Shown: in pieces, positions 54,514-64,000 of the stretch
How the letters are laid out: each line of letters opens with the position of its first letter
Numbering within the stretch: position 1 is the stretch's first letter
Assembly: GCF_017377855.1 (NCBI RefSeq)
Contig: NZ_JAFREP010000026.1
Span: 111,771 to 175,770 of the forward strand
Origin: Acanthopleuribacter pedis
GTDB lineage: Bacteria; Acidobacteriota; Holophagae; Acanthopleuribacterales; Acanthopleuribacteraceae
Direction of reading: 5' to 3'
Length of the DNA stretch: 64,000 nt
Program-made: the position numbers and the translations under genes
The notes under the pieces: model-generated
What the model was told of the DNA's origin: nothing
Seen by the model: only the letters and a program-made list of their open reading frames with translations
The model's database searches: none

Positions 54514-55450
54514 AAAAACTCCTTTAATTATGGTTCTGGGTAGGCCGTGAAGAATTTTCCTGTGGCTGGGTCAAACCTAACTACTGCACTGTCAACATAT
54601 CTCGCAGAGATAAGGTCCCCTGTTGCTGTGAGTTCTTAGGTTTTCAACGCTAATTCCAATATTCCGATTAAATTGAACTGAAATCCTCGTTGCACTGGTT
54701 CTCCGATTTTCCAAGATAGCACGTCTCAGAGTGAGGTAATGATCTTTGTGAGTCAAAAACTTGCTTGCCTTTTTTGTTGGGTTGCCTGGCAATCCTGTGC
54801 CAGGGTTAGGGTAATGGATATTTTGAACTCTTCTGTATTGGCTAAGCGCGGTGGTTTGCGCTCCATGTTTTTGCAAGGAGTGGACGTTGGAAGTTCCAAA
54901 ATGTCGTTCTAGGAACGTCAGTCTTTTCAGAAAATCATTCTCTGTAAGTGTGGGAATGAGTTTTTTGTTCTACATTAGGGGCTAGTTTTTCACTAGTTAT
55001 CGGTAAGGAAAGATTTGGACTCATGTTTGAATTCGGTGGTCCTGGATCAATTCGTAATGGTGCTGCTGCATCTCCAATTCCCGAACTCAAAGAGAAAGAA
55101 GAGGAGGTCGGGAATTCGTAACGACCCGTCTGAGGGTTAAACACAAGGTCTATTACTTTGTTTGAATGCTCAATTGCATCGTCTCCATGCTTCACAAAGT
55201 CATCAGCTAGCACTAATCCTTTTCCTGCTCTTCCGAAGGGGGAAACTTCAAGTCCAGCGAAAATGTAATCCAAATCGTTTACTTTTGTATCGCCTGTACG
55301 ATGTGCATCGATTACTTATCTGTTGACCCAGCCAGAAATTCAGATATTACAGCAAAAACAAACAGCTTATGAGCGACAACCTTCTCGAAAAAGTTGCCAC
55401 TAGCCTGCATATCGGACGCAACTTTAGATATTTTTGTTACTAATGTTTCA

Positions 55451-58400
55451 AGACCATTCGGATCCCAGAGCATCATTGGGTTGCCGCCGGCGAATGCGTA
55501 TGGTTCGGTGAAGGTGCTGGGGTCGTAGATGTTGGGGGCGCGGAAGTCGGGGTTTAGGAAGTGCCCTAGCTCTGGGCTGTAGTAGCGGTGGTGCATATAG
55601 ACGAGGCCGGTGTCTTGGTCGCGCATGTGGCCGCTTAGGCCCAGGAAGGGTTGGTCGAAGCCGTTGAAGGGAGGTTGCTCGAAACCTTGGTCGAGGTGGT
55701 AGTTTGTTGTGCGTTTGCTTGCCGGGCCGGTGTTGTCGCCGCCCGCCACTTCGAAGCGGTCCGACCAGGTTTCGCCGTAGGGGCTGGTTGGGGTGTAGAA
55801 GACCTTGCCGTCGCCGACCCGCTTGTACGCGAACGGGGTGCCCAGGTGGTCGTTGAACAGGTAGTAGCTGTTGTTTTGGTTTTCCAGGTCGACGATGAAG
55901 GCTGGGCCGAAGGGCCCGTGGGCCACCGCGTGGGTCCAGCGTTCTCCGTCACCTTCTTTGCGGCCGACCGCGATCAGTTTTGAACCTTGGTACGAGAAGA
56001 TCAGCGGGGTTTGGTTGCCCTCGGTGGCGGCGCGGATGCGGCGGTGCCCGCTGTCGTAGGCGTACTCGATGCGGCTGCCGTCGGCCCGCTCGATGGCGCG
56101 CAAGCGGCGGAATCCGTCCCATTCGTAACGGCCGTGCTGCTTGTTGGTTGAGACGGCGTCGACCTGGGTCAGGTTTCCGTTCTCCGGTTGGTAGGTCCAA
56201 TCGACTTGGTGCGTGGTTTCCGGGTCCGCCGGTTGAACCACCGCGCGCGGTGCCTCGCTGGTTTGTTGTGCGATACGCCCGCCCTCACCCTGGACCGTGC
56301 TTCGGCCGCGCAGTTGGATGTCCACCAGACCGCCGCTTCCCGAGGGGCTGGGTTGGTCGTGGAGGACCAGCGTCAGTTGGGTGAGCAACTGTTTGTCGCC
56401 GTTGCCGTAGCTTTCGGTGAAGGACAAGGTCTCCGGCGCTTTTTGGGGGCCGTTGCTCGTGTCCGCGATCTCGCGCGTGACGCGCACCTCGCCCAAGGTG
56501 TGGTTGGGGTTGTAGCTTGGTACCAGCGTTTCGCGCAGGTCCGGGCCGGCGCGGGTGACCCGCGTGAGTTTGGCGCCGGAATAATTCACCGCTTGGTCGC
56601 AATCCTCGCTCAAGCCGTTGCCGCCGGTTTCGTATTCGAGGCTGAGCTCGAAATTGTCGGTGCTGCTGATGCTTTTGAGCAGGCCGTTTTCCTTGGTGAC
56701 GGTGAAGGCGGTGCCGTCGCCCCAGGTCATTTGCGCGGGGAACCCTTCTTGCCAGCCCTCGTAACGCGTGTGCATGTTCGCGACCGAGACCTCGGTCAGG
56801 TTGCCGGCGGGATCGTATTGGTAGTTGAGGCTCGCCCGCATTACTCACAAGGAATTCTGCTACGAAGCCGAAAACCATGCGATTACTTCGCTTACTCGGT
56901 CGAGCCGCCTTCGCCGTAGCTCTGCTACGCCTGTGCCGTCTCTCGGTCGTAACCTTCGTACTCACAAGGTTTTCAGCTTCTCGCGACGAATCCTTGTGAG
57001 TAATGCGGGCTGGGACCGCCCTCGATCTGAACGCCGGTTAAACGGTTGAGGTTGGTGCGGTAGCTTTGGGTCACGCCGTTGGCGTCGGTGAAGCTTTCTA
57101 GTCGGGTGAGCTCCTCGGATCCGGCCGGGTACACGAACTGTTCGCCGCTGCCGTCGGCGTGGGTCAGTTGCACGACCCGGCCCGTCGCATCGTAGGCCGG
57201 GGTGATGGTTTCCGAGATGGGTGTGCCGCCGGCGGGATGGACGGGCGCCTCGGCGATCAGAAAGTCGACGCGGCCGTCGCGCCAAGCGATGCGCCGCGCG
57301 GGGTGGTTGCCCTCGCTGATGACCACGGGCCGGCTTTCGGCGTCGTAGTCGGTGGTTTTGGGTGCGAGGCCGGGGTAACCCAGGGTGGTAACCCGGCCTT
57401 GGGTGTCGACCTCGGCAAATACCTGGTTGGGGAATTGCAGGACGCGGTTATCGCCCTCGGCGAAGAGGAGGTGGGTTTCGGGACCGTTGCCGGCGTCGTA
57501 GGTCAGCGATTGCGGCGCGCCCCAGGCGTTGAACTGCACCTCGGATGCGGCGCGGTGGGGCCGTTCGTGACGGATCAGGTCACCCAAGGCGTTGAAATGG
57601 AAGCGCTCCGGGTGACCGGCGCTGGGCCGCAGGGTGATGCAACGCGGCTGCCCGTTGTTGTGGTACGCAACCGCCAGGTCGGCTTGTTTTTGGGTGTCGC
57701 GTTCCACGGTTAAACGCAGCGGGCGACCGGCTTCATTGTACTCGGCGTAGTGGATGCGGCGGCCCTCGGTATCAATGATGTTGCTCAGGTTGAGGCCGTC
57801 GTACTGGAACAAGGTGGTGCGGGTCGGCGTGTAGACGGCTTGCACGCGGTTGTGGGCGTCGCGCAGGACGGCGTTTTGCACGGCGTAGCTTCCGTCGGGT
57901 TTTTGGACGGTCAGGGCCTCGAACTGACCGTCGGCGTCGTAGTAGAGGCGGCTGTTGCTGTTGTCCGGGCCGGTGATGTCGACGCGGCGGTCGGCCTCGT
58001 GCCACGCGAATTGGGTGGTTTCACCCTCGAAGTTGGTCAGCTGCTTGAGGCGTTCGGTGGCGGGATCGAGGCTAAACCGCGTTATTCTGCCATTGCGAAT
58101 CAGATCGGTTTGGAAGGGGTTCTCGGTGCCGCGATGGATCGCCACCTCATCGCCCAGCCAGGATCGTTGGGTGCGGCGTGCGCTGCTGACGCCCGAGCCG
58201 CTGTTCTCGGTTTGCAACAGCAGGTTGTCCGCGTTGTTGGGGTTGCCGGCGGTGACGGTGTTGATTACCCCGCTCTCGCCTTGGTAGGCGCGGGTGAGCT
58301 TCAGACCGCGCGGGTCGGTGCTGGTTTGTAAGCGGCCTTGCGCATCGTAGCCGAGGTACAGGGTAAGGTTGTCGCCGTCCTCGGTCGCGGTGGTCGGCGC

Positions 58401-58570
58401 CTGGGCGGCGGGCTGTTGGGTTCCGTGGCTGAGCGCCTCGATCTGCCCCTTCGCGTTGCGGCGCAAAAACAGGTCGGCGTCCCCCGGCAGGTCCCAGCTT
58501 TGCGGGAAGCCGTCGTTTTGGGCGGGGTTGCCGGCGGTGGTCACCCGGTCACCGGTGGATTTAGCGGTGT
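55451..58570 (-). repeat. Duplicated RHS core, copy A
   Basis: Near-identical to 61591-64000 and beyond, apart from the 179-bp insertion. Matching stops abruptly at 55450/61590, at the end of the DPNGL codons. Confidence 0.9.
56833..57011. mobile_element. 179-bp palindromic element inserted in RHS-A
   Basis: Comparison with the uninterrupted copy at about 62972 shows exactly 179 extra bases, bounded by GGCT on each side (a likely 4-bp duplication). The ends carry perfect 18-bp inverted repeats (CCCGCATTACTCACAAGG and complement). The interior has a further CTCACAAGG/CCTTGTGAG pair and both inner motifs found separately at 2133-2185 and 25822-25879. Confidence 0.9.
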
Positions 58571-58840
58571 ATTGCGACGCACTAACGCCACGCCAGGTTT
58601 CGGGTGACCTCCACCTTGAGTTGTGGATAAATGACCGATCATGCAACCTAATTTAGCTGAAAGGGGCAAGCATGGCCTGGCTGAATGTTTTGTAGTTGGT
58701 ATTGTTAGTGGGGAGGGTGGAGGCGCGTCAGAAGGTGGCGGTCGATTTTCTTTTGGGATTGATTCAGGTGTAACGTGAAACCATTTATTCATTAATTAAT
58801 GATTGGGACAAGCGTTTGACCGACAATCAGCGGCGGTGAC

Positions 58841-59805
58841 TTGCGATCCTTGCCCGACGACTTTTTGCAAGGCATCGCGGCGCTGAGCTACAGTCCAGAC
58901 GCGTTTTTGCGCCGGCACAAGAAGCTGGTGTACCAAGAATATTATTCGGAATCGGGGCAGCGAAAAGAAGGCCGCCGACCTCGTGTGATGAGTTTGGAAG
59001 ACGGCCCCTTGAGTCCGGCCCCGAAACGGACTCGATCATGGCGACGATCTTGCAACAGCAATGGTCGAGCATGGTGGCTGCCGACTTATTTACGGTGAAA
59101 CTGACACAGGGTTGGGGAGTACAGCCCGTGCATGTCTTGGTGATGATGCACCTGGCCTCGCGGCACATTCATATCGCCGGGATCGTGGTTGAACCGACGC
59201 AGACGTGGCTGGTTCAGGTCTCCCTCAACGAAACGGATGAAGCAGAGGGCTTCTTGAAAGAGGGCGCCTATGTGATTCATGATCGTGCGACGGTTTTCGG
59301 TGACCGATTTACGCAAACCTTGGCGGCGGCTGAAGTGACCACGGTGAAACTTCCTCCCCGATCACCGAACCTGAACGCACGTGTGGAACGCGTGATTCGG
59401 AGCAGCCGCGAAGAATGCCTGGATCGGTTTGTGATTTTCTCCAAAGGTCAGCTTGAATACCTTTTGCGTGAGTACACCGAATTTTACAACGAGGAGCGGC
59501 CACACCAGGGTCTAAAGAAACAGCTGGTGTCCGGCAAGCAGGGTAAATCAGAGGGAAGGATCAGGCGACGAACCCGCCTGGGCGGCCTGCTCAGTTTTTA
59601 TGATCGCATTTCAGGTTAGGGATGTTGTGAACTCGGTTGGCATTTGGGGGCCGAAGTGCGTCCAAATAAAACGTTTCCACAAAAAACAGCCTTCTCTCAG
59701 ACAAAATAATCGGCAGTTTTCCCTGAAACCAACCGTTGGATCTCGTTGTGCGGCGCGAATTTTTGAGTGGAGTGGGGGCGTGGTTTATTTTGGGACACTA
59801 CGGGA
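58841..59805 (+). mobile_element. Decayed insertion sequence, copy B, with transposase pseudogene
   Basis: The transposase start (LRRHKKLVYQEYYSESG, 58841 onward) is kept here, but the middle (about 45 codons present in copy A) is deleted. One base is also lost near 59058, shifting the frame. From 59038 to 59619 the integrase core is open: VAADLFTVKL, VIHDRATVFGDRF, RVERVIRSSREE, YNEERPHQGL. The right end TTTGGGACACTACGGGA lies 29 bp from the end of the next immunity gene. Inactive. Confidence 0.8.
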
Positions 59806-59833
59806 CATTATGCCTTTTCGGCTAAGGTCTAGC

Positions 59834-60367
59834 TTACATTGACATTTCGCGGCACTCATTGATTATTCGTGTAGCTTCGCTTTTTAGAGCCGGTGAAATC
59901 ATGTCAACAGCATAACTTGTTGAGGTGAAGGCTAAATCTAAAACATAATCAAAATCTTGACCAATAGAAATAGCGAGAGGCGAAGAGCTAGTGAATTCAA
60001 TCAAACACATTAATTCTAAACATGTTATAACTGTTCCTTGATCTTTGTCAGATCTTACCATTAACGTGAGCTCTTCGATGAAGGATAAGACGTTTAATTC
60101 GTTTACTTTTCTAGAAAATTGACCCTGAATAGATTTGAACTCAGTATATGATACTGATTTAAGTTTTTCTGATAGATTTATTAGTTCCTGTGAAAATATT
60201 AGCCATGAGGCTAGCTCGGGTTTGCTGTTTCTCATTTGGAGATGTGAAAGATATTCACTATGAGACATCTTTGCAAACTTTTGCTTCTCAAATGGGGAGA
60301 AACAAAAATTCACACATTGTGTGTCCAGTATTTTGTTGGCCTCGATGAGTTTTTTTAAATTATTCAT
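59834..60367 (-). CDS. Putative immunity protein of RHS module B
   Basis: A 177-residue soluble, helix-rich protein (MNNLKKLIEANKILDTQC; LVMRS-type helices; ends INECREMSM) with AT-rich codons. I start it at the ATG at 60367, preceded by GAGGGGGG. The same frame is open further upstream but would overlap the RHS gene. It begins 25 bp after the RHS-B stop. Not related by eye to the immunity protein of module A, which fits the different toxin tips. No family recognised. Confidence 0.65.
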   Translation of the reverse strand: MNNLKKLIEANKILDTQCVNFCFSPFEKQKFAKMSHSEYLSHLQMRNSKPELASWLIFSQELINLSEKLKSVSYTEFKSIQGQFSRKVNELNVLSFIEELTLMVRSDKDQGTVITCLELMCLIEFTSSSPLAISIGQDFDYVLDLAFTSTSYAVDMISPALKSEATRIINECREMSM

Positions 60368-60392
60368 TTGAACACCCCCCTCGGTGATACTT

Positions 60393-63300
60393 TTAATTTT
60401 TAGGGACCATCCATCCTGTGAGTGACGAGCTTCCTGGTTTTCTAGGTAAGTATAATGCATAGCCAAGCTTTTCAAGCAATGCGAGTTCACGCTGGTACAC
60501 ACTTGGGAAAGGTGAAACTTGTCTTCTGTTGAACGATAATCGGAAGTTAATGTTTGATAAATCGCTTATCAATCTAAATGGTTTTCCTTTTTGTACGAAT
60601 CCTATCATCCAGGCGTCGTTAACAGGAAGGTCCCAATATTTAGGTACATTTAACCTGTGAAATTTTTCAGGATGTAAATTTACAAAAAGTTTCACTTCAC
60701 GAATGTCGCCAATAACTGGAATCTTGTTTTCATTTTTAGCTATCTGGTACCACTCGAATGCTGTCCATCTTTTCTTCCTCTGAGACATGTTCCAGATTAA
60801 ATTACTTGGATCGAACCATGTCCTTGTCTCAGTTTTGAACTCTTCAAAATCATTTGTGTTTCGAATCATACCAGGTAAGGGGTTAGCAAACTCAGGAATT
60901 TGAGATGCGTCTAAGCCTTCAATTTCATTCACGCCAGCTTCATTTAGCTGATAATCCGTTAAGTCTACCATAGAATTTAGCAAAATATGAGGCAGCGAGT
61001 TTGCCCAGCCGATCTGACTTCCCAATCCCCCTGTCGCTATTCCCATACCTGCTCTTGAGCCTTGGCCAACAACAACGGCGCTTGCGCCAAAACCTGTTCC
61101 TGAACTAACTGCATCATTCAGAATGGTGGAGAAAGCAAATCCTGGTCTCCCTGCTGCCGCAAGTGTTGGTAGCTTCTGTATTGAAACAGAGTTTCTCAGG
61201 TTCACCATGGCTCCTAGACCCATGTTTGAAATGTCTCCAGCGGCTTTGAGCAACAACATTGTTTCGCCATATGTTCTACCGACTACTCGGCCTGCTTTAT
61301 GACTTTTTCCTTGTTCATATAAAATTAATGCTTGTTCGGGCCGAGTGGAAAAGTCACTCCACATATCCTCTAACATCCCATAAATACCTTTGTCGTAAGC
61401 AACTAAAACCAATTGATCTGCTGATTGACGAAAGGCGGTGGCGTCTTTTTTATAGGAAGAACTTCCTGTTATGGTGTAAATAACATTTGTGGTTCCTCCG
61501 TAGAAAAATTTACCAGGGTTGATTATGAAGACTTCCGCAAAACCATGTACTACACCAACCGATACACGACCATCGAAATACTCTGCAAAAAGACCATTCG
61601 GATCCCAGAATATGATTGGGTTGCCGCCAGCGAATGCGTACGATTCGGTGAAGGTGCTCGGGTCGTAAATGTCGGGGGCGCGGAAGTCGGGGTTTAGGAA
61701 GTGGCCGAGTTGGGGGCTGTAGTAGCGGTGGTGCATATAAACGAGGCCGGTGTCTTGGTCGCGCATGTGGCCGCTTAGGCCGAGGAAGGGTTGGTCGAAG
61801 CCGTTGAGCGGGGGTTGCTCGAAACCTTGGTCGAGGTGGTAGGTTGTTGTGCGTTTGCTTGCTGGGCCGGTGTTGTCGCCGCCCGCCACTTCGAAGCGGT
61901 CCGACCAGGTTTCGCCGTAGGGGCTGGTTGGGGTGTAGAACACTTTGCCGTCGCCGACCCGCTTGTACGCGAACGGGGTGCCCAGGTGGTCGTTGAACAG
62001 GTAGTAGCTGTTGTTTGGGTCTTCCAGGTCGACGATGAAGGCTGGGCCGAAGGGGCCGTGGGCCACCGCGTGGGTCCAGCGCGCCCCGTCACCTTCTTTG
62101 CGGCCGACCGCGATCAGTTTTGAACCTTGGTACGAGAAGATCAGCGGGGTTTGGTTGCCCTCGGTGGCGGCGCGGATGCGGCGGTGCCCGCTGTCGTAGG
62201 CGTATTCGATGCGGCTGCCGTCGGCCCGCTCGATGGCACGCAAGCGGCGGAATCCGTCCCATTCGTAACGGCCGCGCTGCTTGTTGGTTGAGACGGCGTC
62301 GACCTGGGTCAGGTTGCCGTTCTCCGGTTGGTAGGTCCAATCGACTTGGTGCGTGGTTTCCGGGTCGGCCGGTTGAACTAAGGCGCGCGGTGCCTCGCTG
62401 GTTTGTTGTGCGATGCGGCCGCCCTCACCCTGGACCGTGCTTCGGCCGCGCAGTTGGATGTCCATCAAACCGTCGCTTCCCGAGGGGCTGGGTTGGTCGT
62501 GGAGGACCAGCGTCAGTTGGGTGAGCAATTGTTTGTCGCCGTTGCCGTAGCTTTCGGTGAAGGACAAGGTCTCCGGCGCTTTTTGGGGGCCGTTGCTCGT
62601 GTCCGCGATCTCGCGCTCCACCCGCACCTCGCCCAAGGTGTGGTTGGGGTTGTAGCTTGGTACCAGCGTTTCGCGCAGGTCCGGGCCGGCGCGGGTGACC
62701 CGCGTGAGGTTGGCGCCGGAATAATTCACCGCTTGGTCGCAATCCTCGCTCAAGCCGTTGCCGCCGGTTTCGTATTCGAGGCTGAGCTCGAAATTGTCGG
62801 TGCTGCTGATGCTTTTGAGCAGGCCGTTTTCCTTGGTGACGGTGAAGGCGGTGCCGTCGCCCCAGGTCATTTGCGCGGGGAACCCTTCTTGCCAGCCTTC
62901 GTAGCGTGTGTGCATGTTCGCGACCGACACCTCGGTTAGGTTGCCGGCGGGGTCGTATTGATAGTTGAGGCTGGGACCGCCCTCGATCTGAACGCCGGTT
63001 AAACGGTTGAGGTTATAGCGGTAGCTTTGGGTCACCCCGTTGGCGTCTGTGAAGCTTTCAAGTCGGGTGAGGTCCTCGGATCCAGCCGGGTACACGAACT
63101 GTTCGCCGCTGCCGTCGGCGTGGGTTAGTTGCACGACCCGGCCCGTCGCATCGTAGGCCGGGGTGATGGTTTCCGAGATGGGGGTGCCGCCAGCGGGATG
63201 GACGGGCGCCTCGGCGATCAGAAAGTCGACGCGGCCGTCGCGCCAAGCGATGCGCCGCGCGGGGTGGTTGCCCTCGCTGATGACCACGGGCCGGCTTTCG

Positions 63301-64000
63301 GCGTCGTAGTCGGTGGTTTTGGGTGCGAGGCCGGGGTAACCCAGGGTGGTAACCCGGCCTTGGGTGTCGACCTCGGCAAATACCTGGTTGGGGAACTGCA
63401 GGGCGCGGTTATCGCCCTCGGCGAAGAGGACGTGGGTTTCGGGGCCGTTGCCGGCGTCGTAGGTCAGCGATTGCGGCGCGCCCCAGGCATTGAACTGCAC
63501 CTCGGATGCGGCGCGGTGGGGTCGTTCGTGGCGGATCAGGTCACCCAAGGCGTTGAAATGGAAGCGCTCCGGGTGACCGGCGCTGGGCCGCAGGGTGATG
63601 CAACGCGGCTGCCCGTTGTTGTGGTACGCAACCGCCAGGTCGGCTTGTTTTTGGGTGCCGCGTTCCACCGTCAAACGCAGCGGGCGACCGGCTTCGTCGT
63701 ACTCGGCGTAGTGGATGCGGCGGCCCTCGGTATCGATGATGTTGCTCAGGTTGAGGCCGTCGTAGTGGAACCGGGTGGTGCGGGTCGGCGTGTGGACGGC
63801 TTGCACGCGGTTGTGGGCGTCGCGCAGGACGGCGTTTTGCACGGCGTAGCTTCCGTCGGGTTTTTGGACGGTTAGGGCCTCGAACTGACCGTCGGCGTCG
63901 TAGTAGAGGCGGCTGTTGCTGTTGTCCGGGCCGGTGATGTCGACGCGGCGGTCGGCCTCGTGCCACGCGAATTGGGTGGTTTCACCCTCGAAGTTGGTCA
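60393..64000 (-). CDS. RHS-repeat polymorphic toxin B (5' end beyond the window)
   Basis: Open to the window edge; at least 1200 residues seen. The RHS/YD core runs to the junction FAGGNPIIFWDPNGL at about 61590 and is uninterrupted. The last 398 residues are a unique, AT-rich tip. A hydrophobic pre-toxin region (GLGAMVNLRNSVSIQKL, GASAVVVGQGSRAGMGIATG) is followed by a C-terminal block: PVIGDIREVKLF, WDLPVNDAWMIGFVQKGKPF, VYQRELALLEKLGYALYL, ending GWMVPKN. That block has the spacing of a toxin-like end seen in other YD-repeat proteins, but its activity is not known to me. It is followed by its own immunity gene. The likely role is contact-dependent killing of competitors or attack on host cells. 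Confidence 0.85.
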   Translation of the reverse strand, partial: TNFEGETTQFAWHEADRRVDITGPDNSNSRLYYDADGQFEALTVQKPDGSYAVQNAVLRDAHNRVQAVHTPTRTTRFHYDGLNLSNIIDTEGRRIHYAEYDEAGRPLRLTVERGTQKQADLAVAYHNNGQPRCITLRPSAGHPERFHFNALGDLIRHERPHRAASEVQFNAWGAPQSLTYDAGNGPETHVLFAEGDNRALQFPNQVFAEVDTQGRVTTLGYPGLAPKTTDYDAESRPVVISEGNHPARRIAWRDGRVDFLIAEAPVHPAGGTPISETITPAYDATGRVVQLTHADGSGEQFVYPAGSEDLTRLESFTDANGVTQSYRYNLNRLTGVQIEGGPSLNYQYDPAGNLTEVSVANMHTRYEGWQEGFPAQMTWGDGTAFTVTKENGLLKSISSTDNFELSLEYETGGNGLSEDCDQAVNYSGANLTRVTRAGPDLRETLVPSYNPNHTLGEVRVEREIADTSNGPQKAPETLSFTESYGNGDKQLLTQLTLVLHDQPSPSGSDGLMDIQLRGRSTVQGEGGRIAQQTSEAPRALVQPADPETTHQVDWTYQPENGNLTQVDAVSTNKQRGRYEWDGFRRLRAIERADGSRIEYAYDSGHRRIRAATEGNQTPLIFSYQGSKLIAVGRKEGDGARWTHAVAHGPFGPAFIVDLEDPNNSYYLFNDHLGTPFAYKRVGDGKVFYTPTSPYGETWSDRFEVAGGDNTGPASKRTTTYHLDQGFEQPPLNGFDQPFLGLSGHMRDQDTGLVYMHHRYYSPQLGHFLNPDFRAPDIYDPSTFTESYAFAGGNPIIFWDPNGLFAEYFDGRVSVGVVHGFAEVFIINPGKFFYGGTTNVIYTITGSSSYKKDATAFRQSADQLVLVAYDKGIYGMLEDMWSDFSTRPEQALILYEQGKSHKAGRVVGRTYGETMLLLKAAGDISNMGLGAMVNLRNSVSIQKLPTLAAAGRPGFAFSTILNDAVSSGTGFGASAVVVGQGSRAGMGIATGGLGSQIGWANSLPHILLNSMVDLTDYQLNEAGVNEIEGLDASQIPEFANPLPGMIRNTNDFEEFKTETRTWFDPSNLIWNMSQRKKRWTAFEWYQIAKNENKIPVIGDIREVKLFVNLHPEKFHRLNVPKYWDLPVNDAWMIGFVQKGKPFRLISDLSNINFRLSFNRRQVSPFPSVYQRELALLEKLGYALYLPRKPGSSSLTGWMVPKN
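61591..64000 (-). repeat. Duplicated RHS core, copy B
   Basis: Counterpart of 55451-58570. The two differ by scattered single-base changes only, and copy B lacks the 179-bp insertion. Confidence 0.9.

Larger units (their letters stand above)
54528..58646 (-). pseudogene. RHS-repeat polymorphic toxin, orphan module A (interrupted)
   Basis: Wall- or surface-type RHS/YD-repeat protein: many copies of the YD pattern (YDAQGRLQTSTDPRGLKLTR, YEWDGFRRLRAIERADGSRI) and the core end LVYMHHRYYSPELGHFLNPD, then the junction WDPNGL. It lacks an RHS N-terminus; coding resemblance starts near 58570. A 179-bp palindromic element (56833-57011) shifts the frame. After the junction (55450) the unique tip can be reconstructed across three frameshifts, near 55305, 54963 and 54645. 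It reads through DYIFAGLEVSPFGRAGKG, FLERHFGTSNVHSLQKHGAQ, LTHKDHYLTLRRAILE and ends AVVRFDPATGKFFTAYPEP at a stop at 54528. That end resembles many RHS toxin tips, but I cannot name the activity. Confidence 0.8.

Noticed and set aside
54592..54876. Independent small gene in the RHS-A tip
   Set aside because: It is one frame of the broken toxin tip; joining neighbouring frames gives a continuous tip ending at 54528.

Overview
The window comes from the chromosome of a GC-rich Gram-negative bacterium. It has RND/TolC efflux systems, a TonB-dependent receptor, lipoproteins and a type III secretion chaperone. Only one clue points to a phylum: a short ORF at 26357-26701 resembles the N-terminal segment that precedes many acidobacterial Ser/Thr kinases. 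Host-directed genes (an effector with a deubiquitinase domain) suggest contact with a eukaryote. A host-associated, possibly marine, Acidobacteriota-like organism is therefore a low-confidence guess.

Layout. 0-4.3 kb: a DUF1992 gene, a HEAT-like protein, then a photoactive yellow protein (PYP) gene overlapping its chromophore-activating AMP-ligase. 4.7-6.3 kb: an AbgT-type transporter broken by one extra base in a C tract. 7-14.6 kb: an RND adaptor and two RND permeases in tandem (MdtABC-like), ending in a bidirectional terminator shared with an M23 peptidase. 16.2-20.4 kb: the most striking locus, a CesT-type chaperone followed by a 1207-residue protein ending in a complete USP (C19) deubiquitinase domain. 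21-26 kb: a small secreted peptide and a secreted multidomain PcRGLX/YetA-like putative polysaccharide lyase. 26-38 kb: ordinary accessory and housekeeping genes (MarR, pentapeptide protein, DUF255 thioredoxin protein, response regulator with an STN-domain partner, DUF1573, MDR oxidoreductase, an ogt and ada-alkA repair operon). 38.6-48.5 kb: a TonB receptor, then a TetR/TolC/adaptor/RND operon whose four genes overlap by 4 bp each and whose likely operator is a perfect 22-bp palindrome. 48.6-53.1 kb: a 47-residue charged protein, a histidine kinase, a thioredoxin-like secreted protein, a TPR lipoprotein and a DUF3592 protein.

53.1-64 kb is an RHS polymorphic-toxin locus duplicated in tandem. 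Each unit reads, on the minus strand, RHS core, then a unique AT-rich toxin tip, then a unique immunity gene, then a decayed insertion sequence. The copy at the window edge (B, 60393-64000) is intact as far as seen. The inner copy (A, 54528-58646) is an orphan module: it has no recognisable RHS N-terminus, is interrupted by a 179-bp palindromic element, and has three frameshifts in its tip. The two cores stay alignable up to the DPNGL junction and then diverge abruptly, as expected for tip swapping.

Small repeats recur. A palindromic family (AGCCCGCAT...CTTGTGAG) sits at 2.1, 25.8 and 56.8 kb. A MITE-like element of about 170 bp with 39-bp inverted ends sits at 26.2 and 51.3 kb. Tandem arrays precede the marR gene (22 bp x 4) and ada-alkA (54 bp x about 5). 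I saw no tRNA, rRNA, CRISPR or replication origin.
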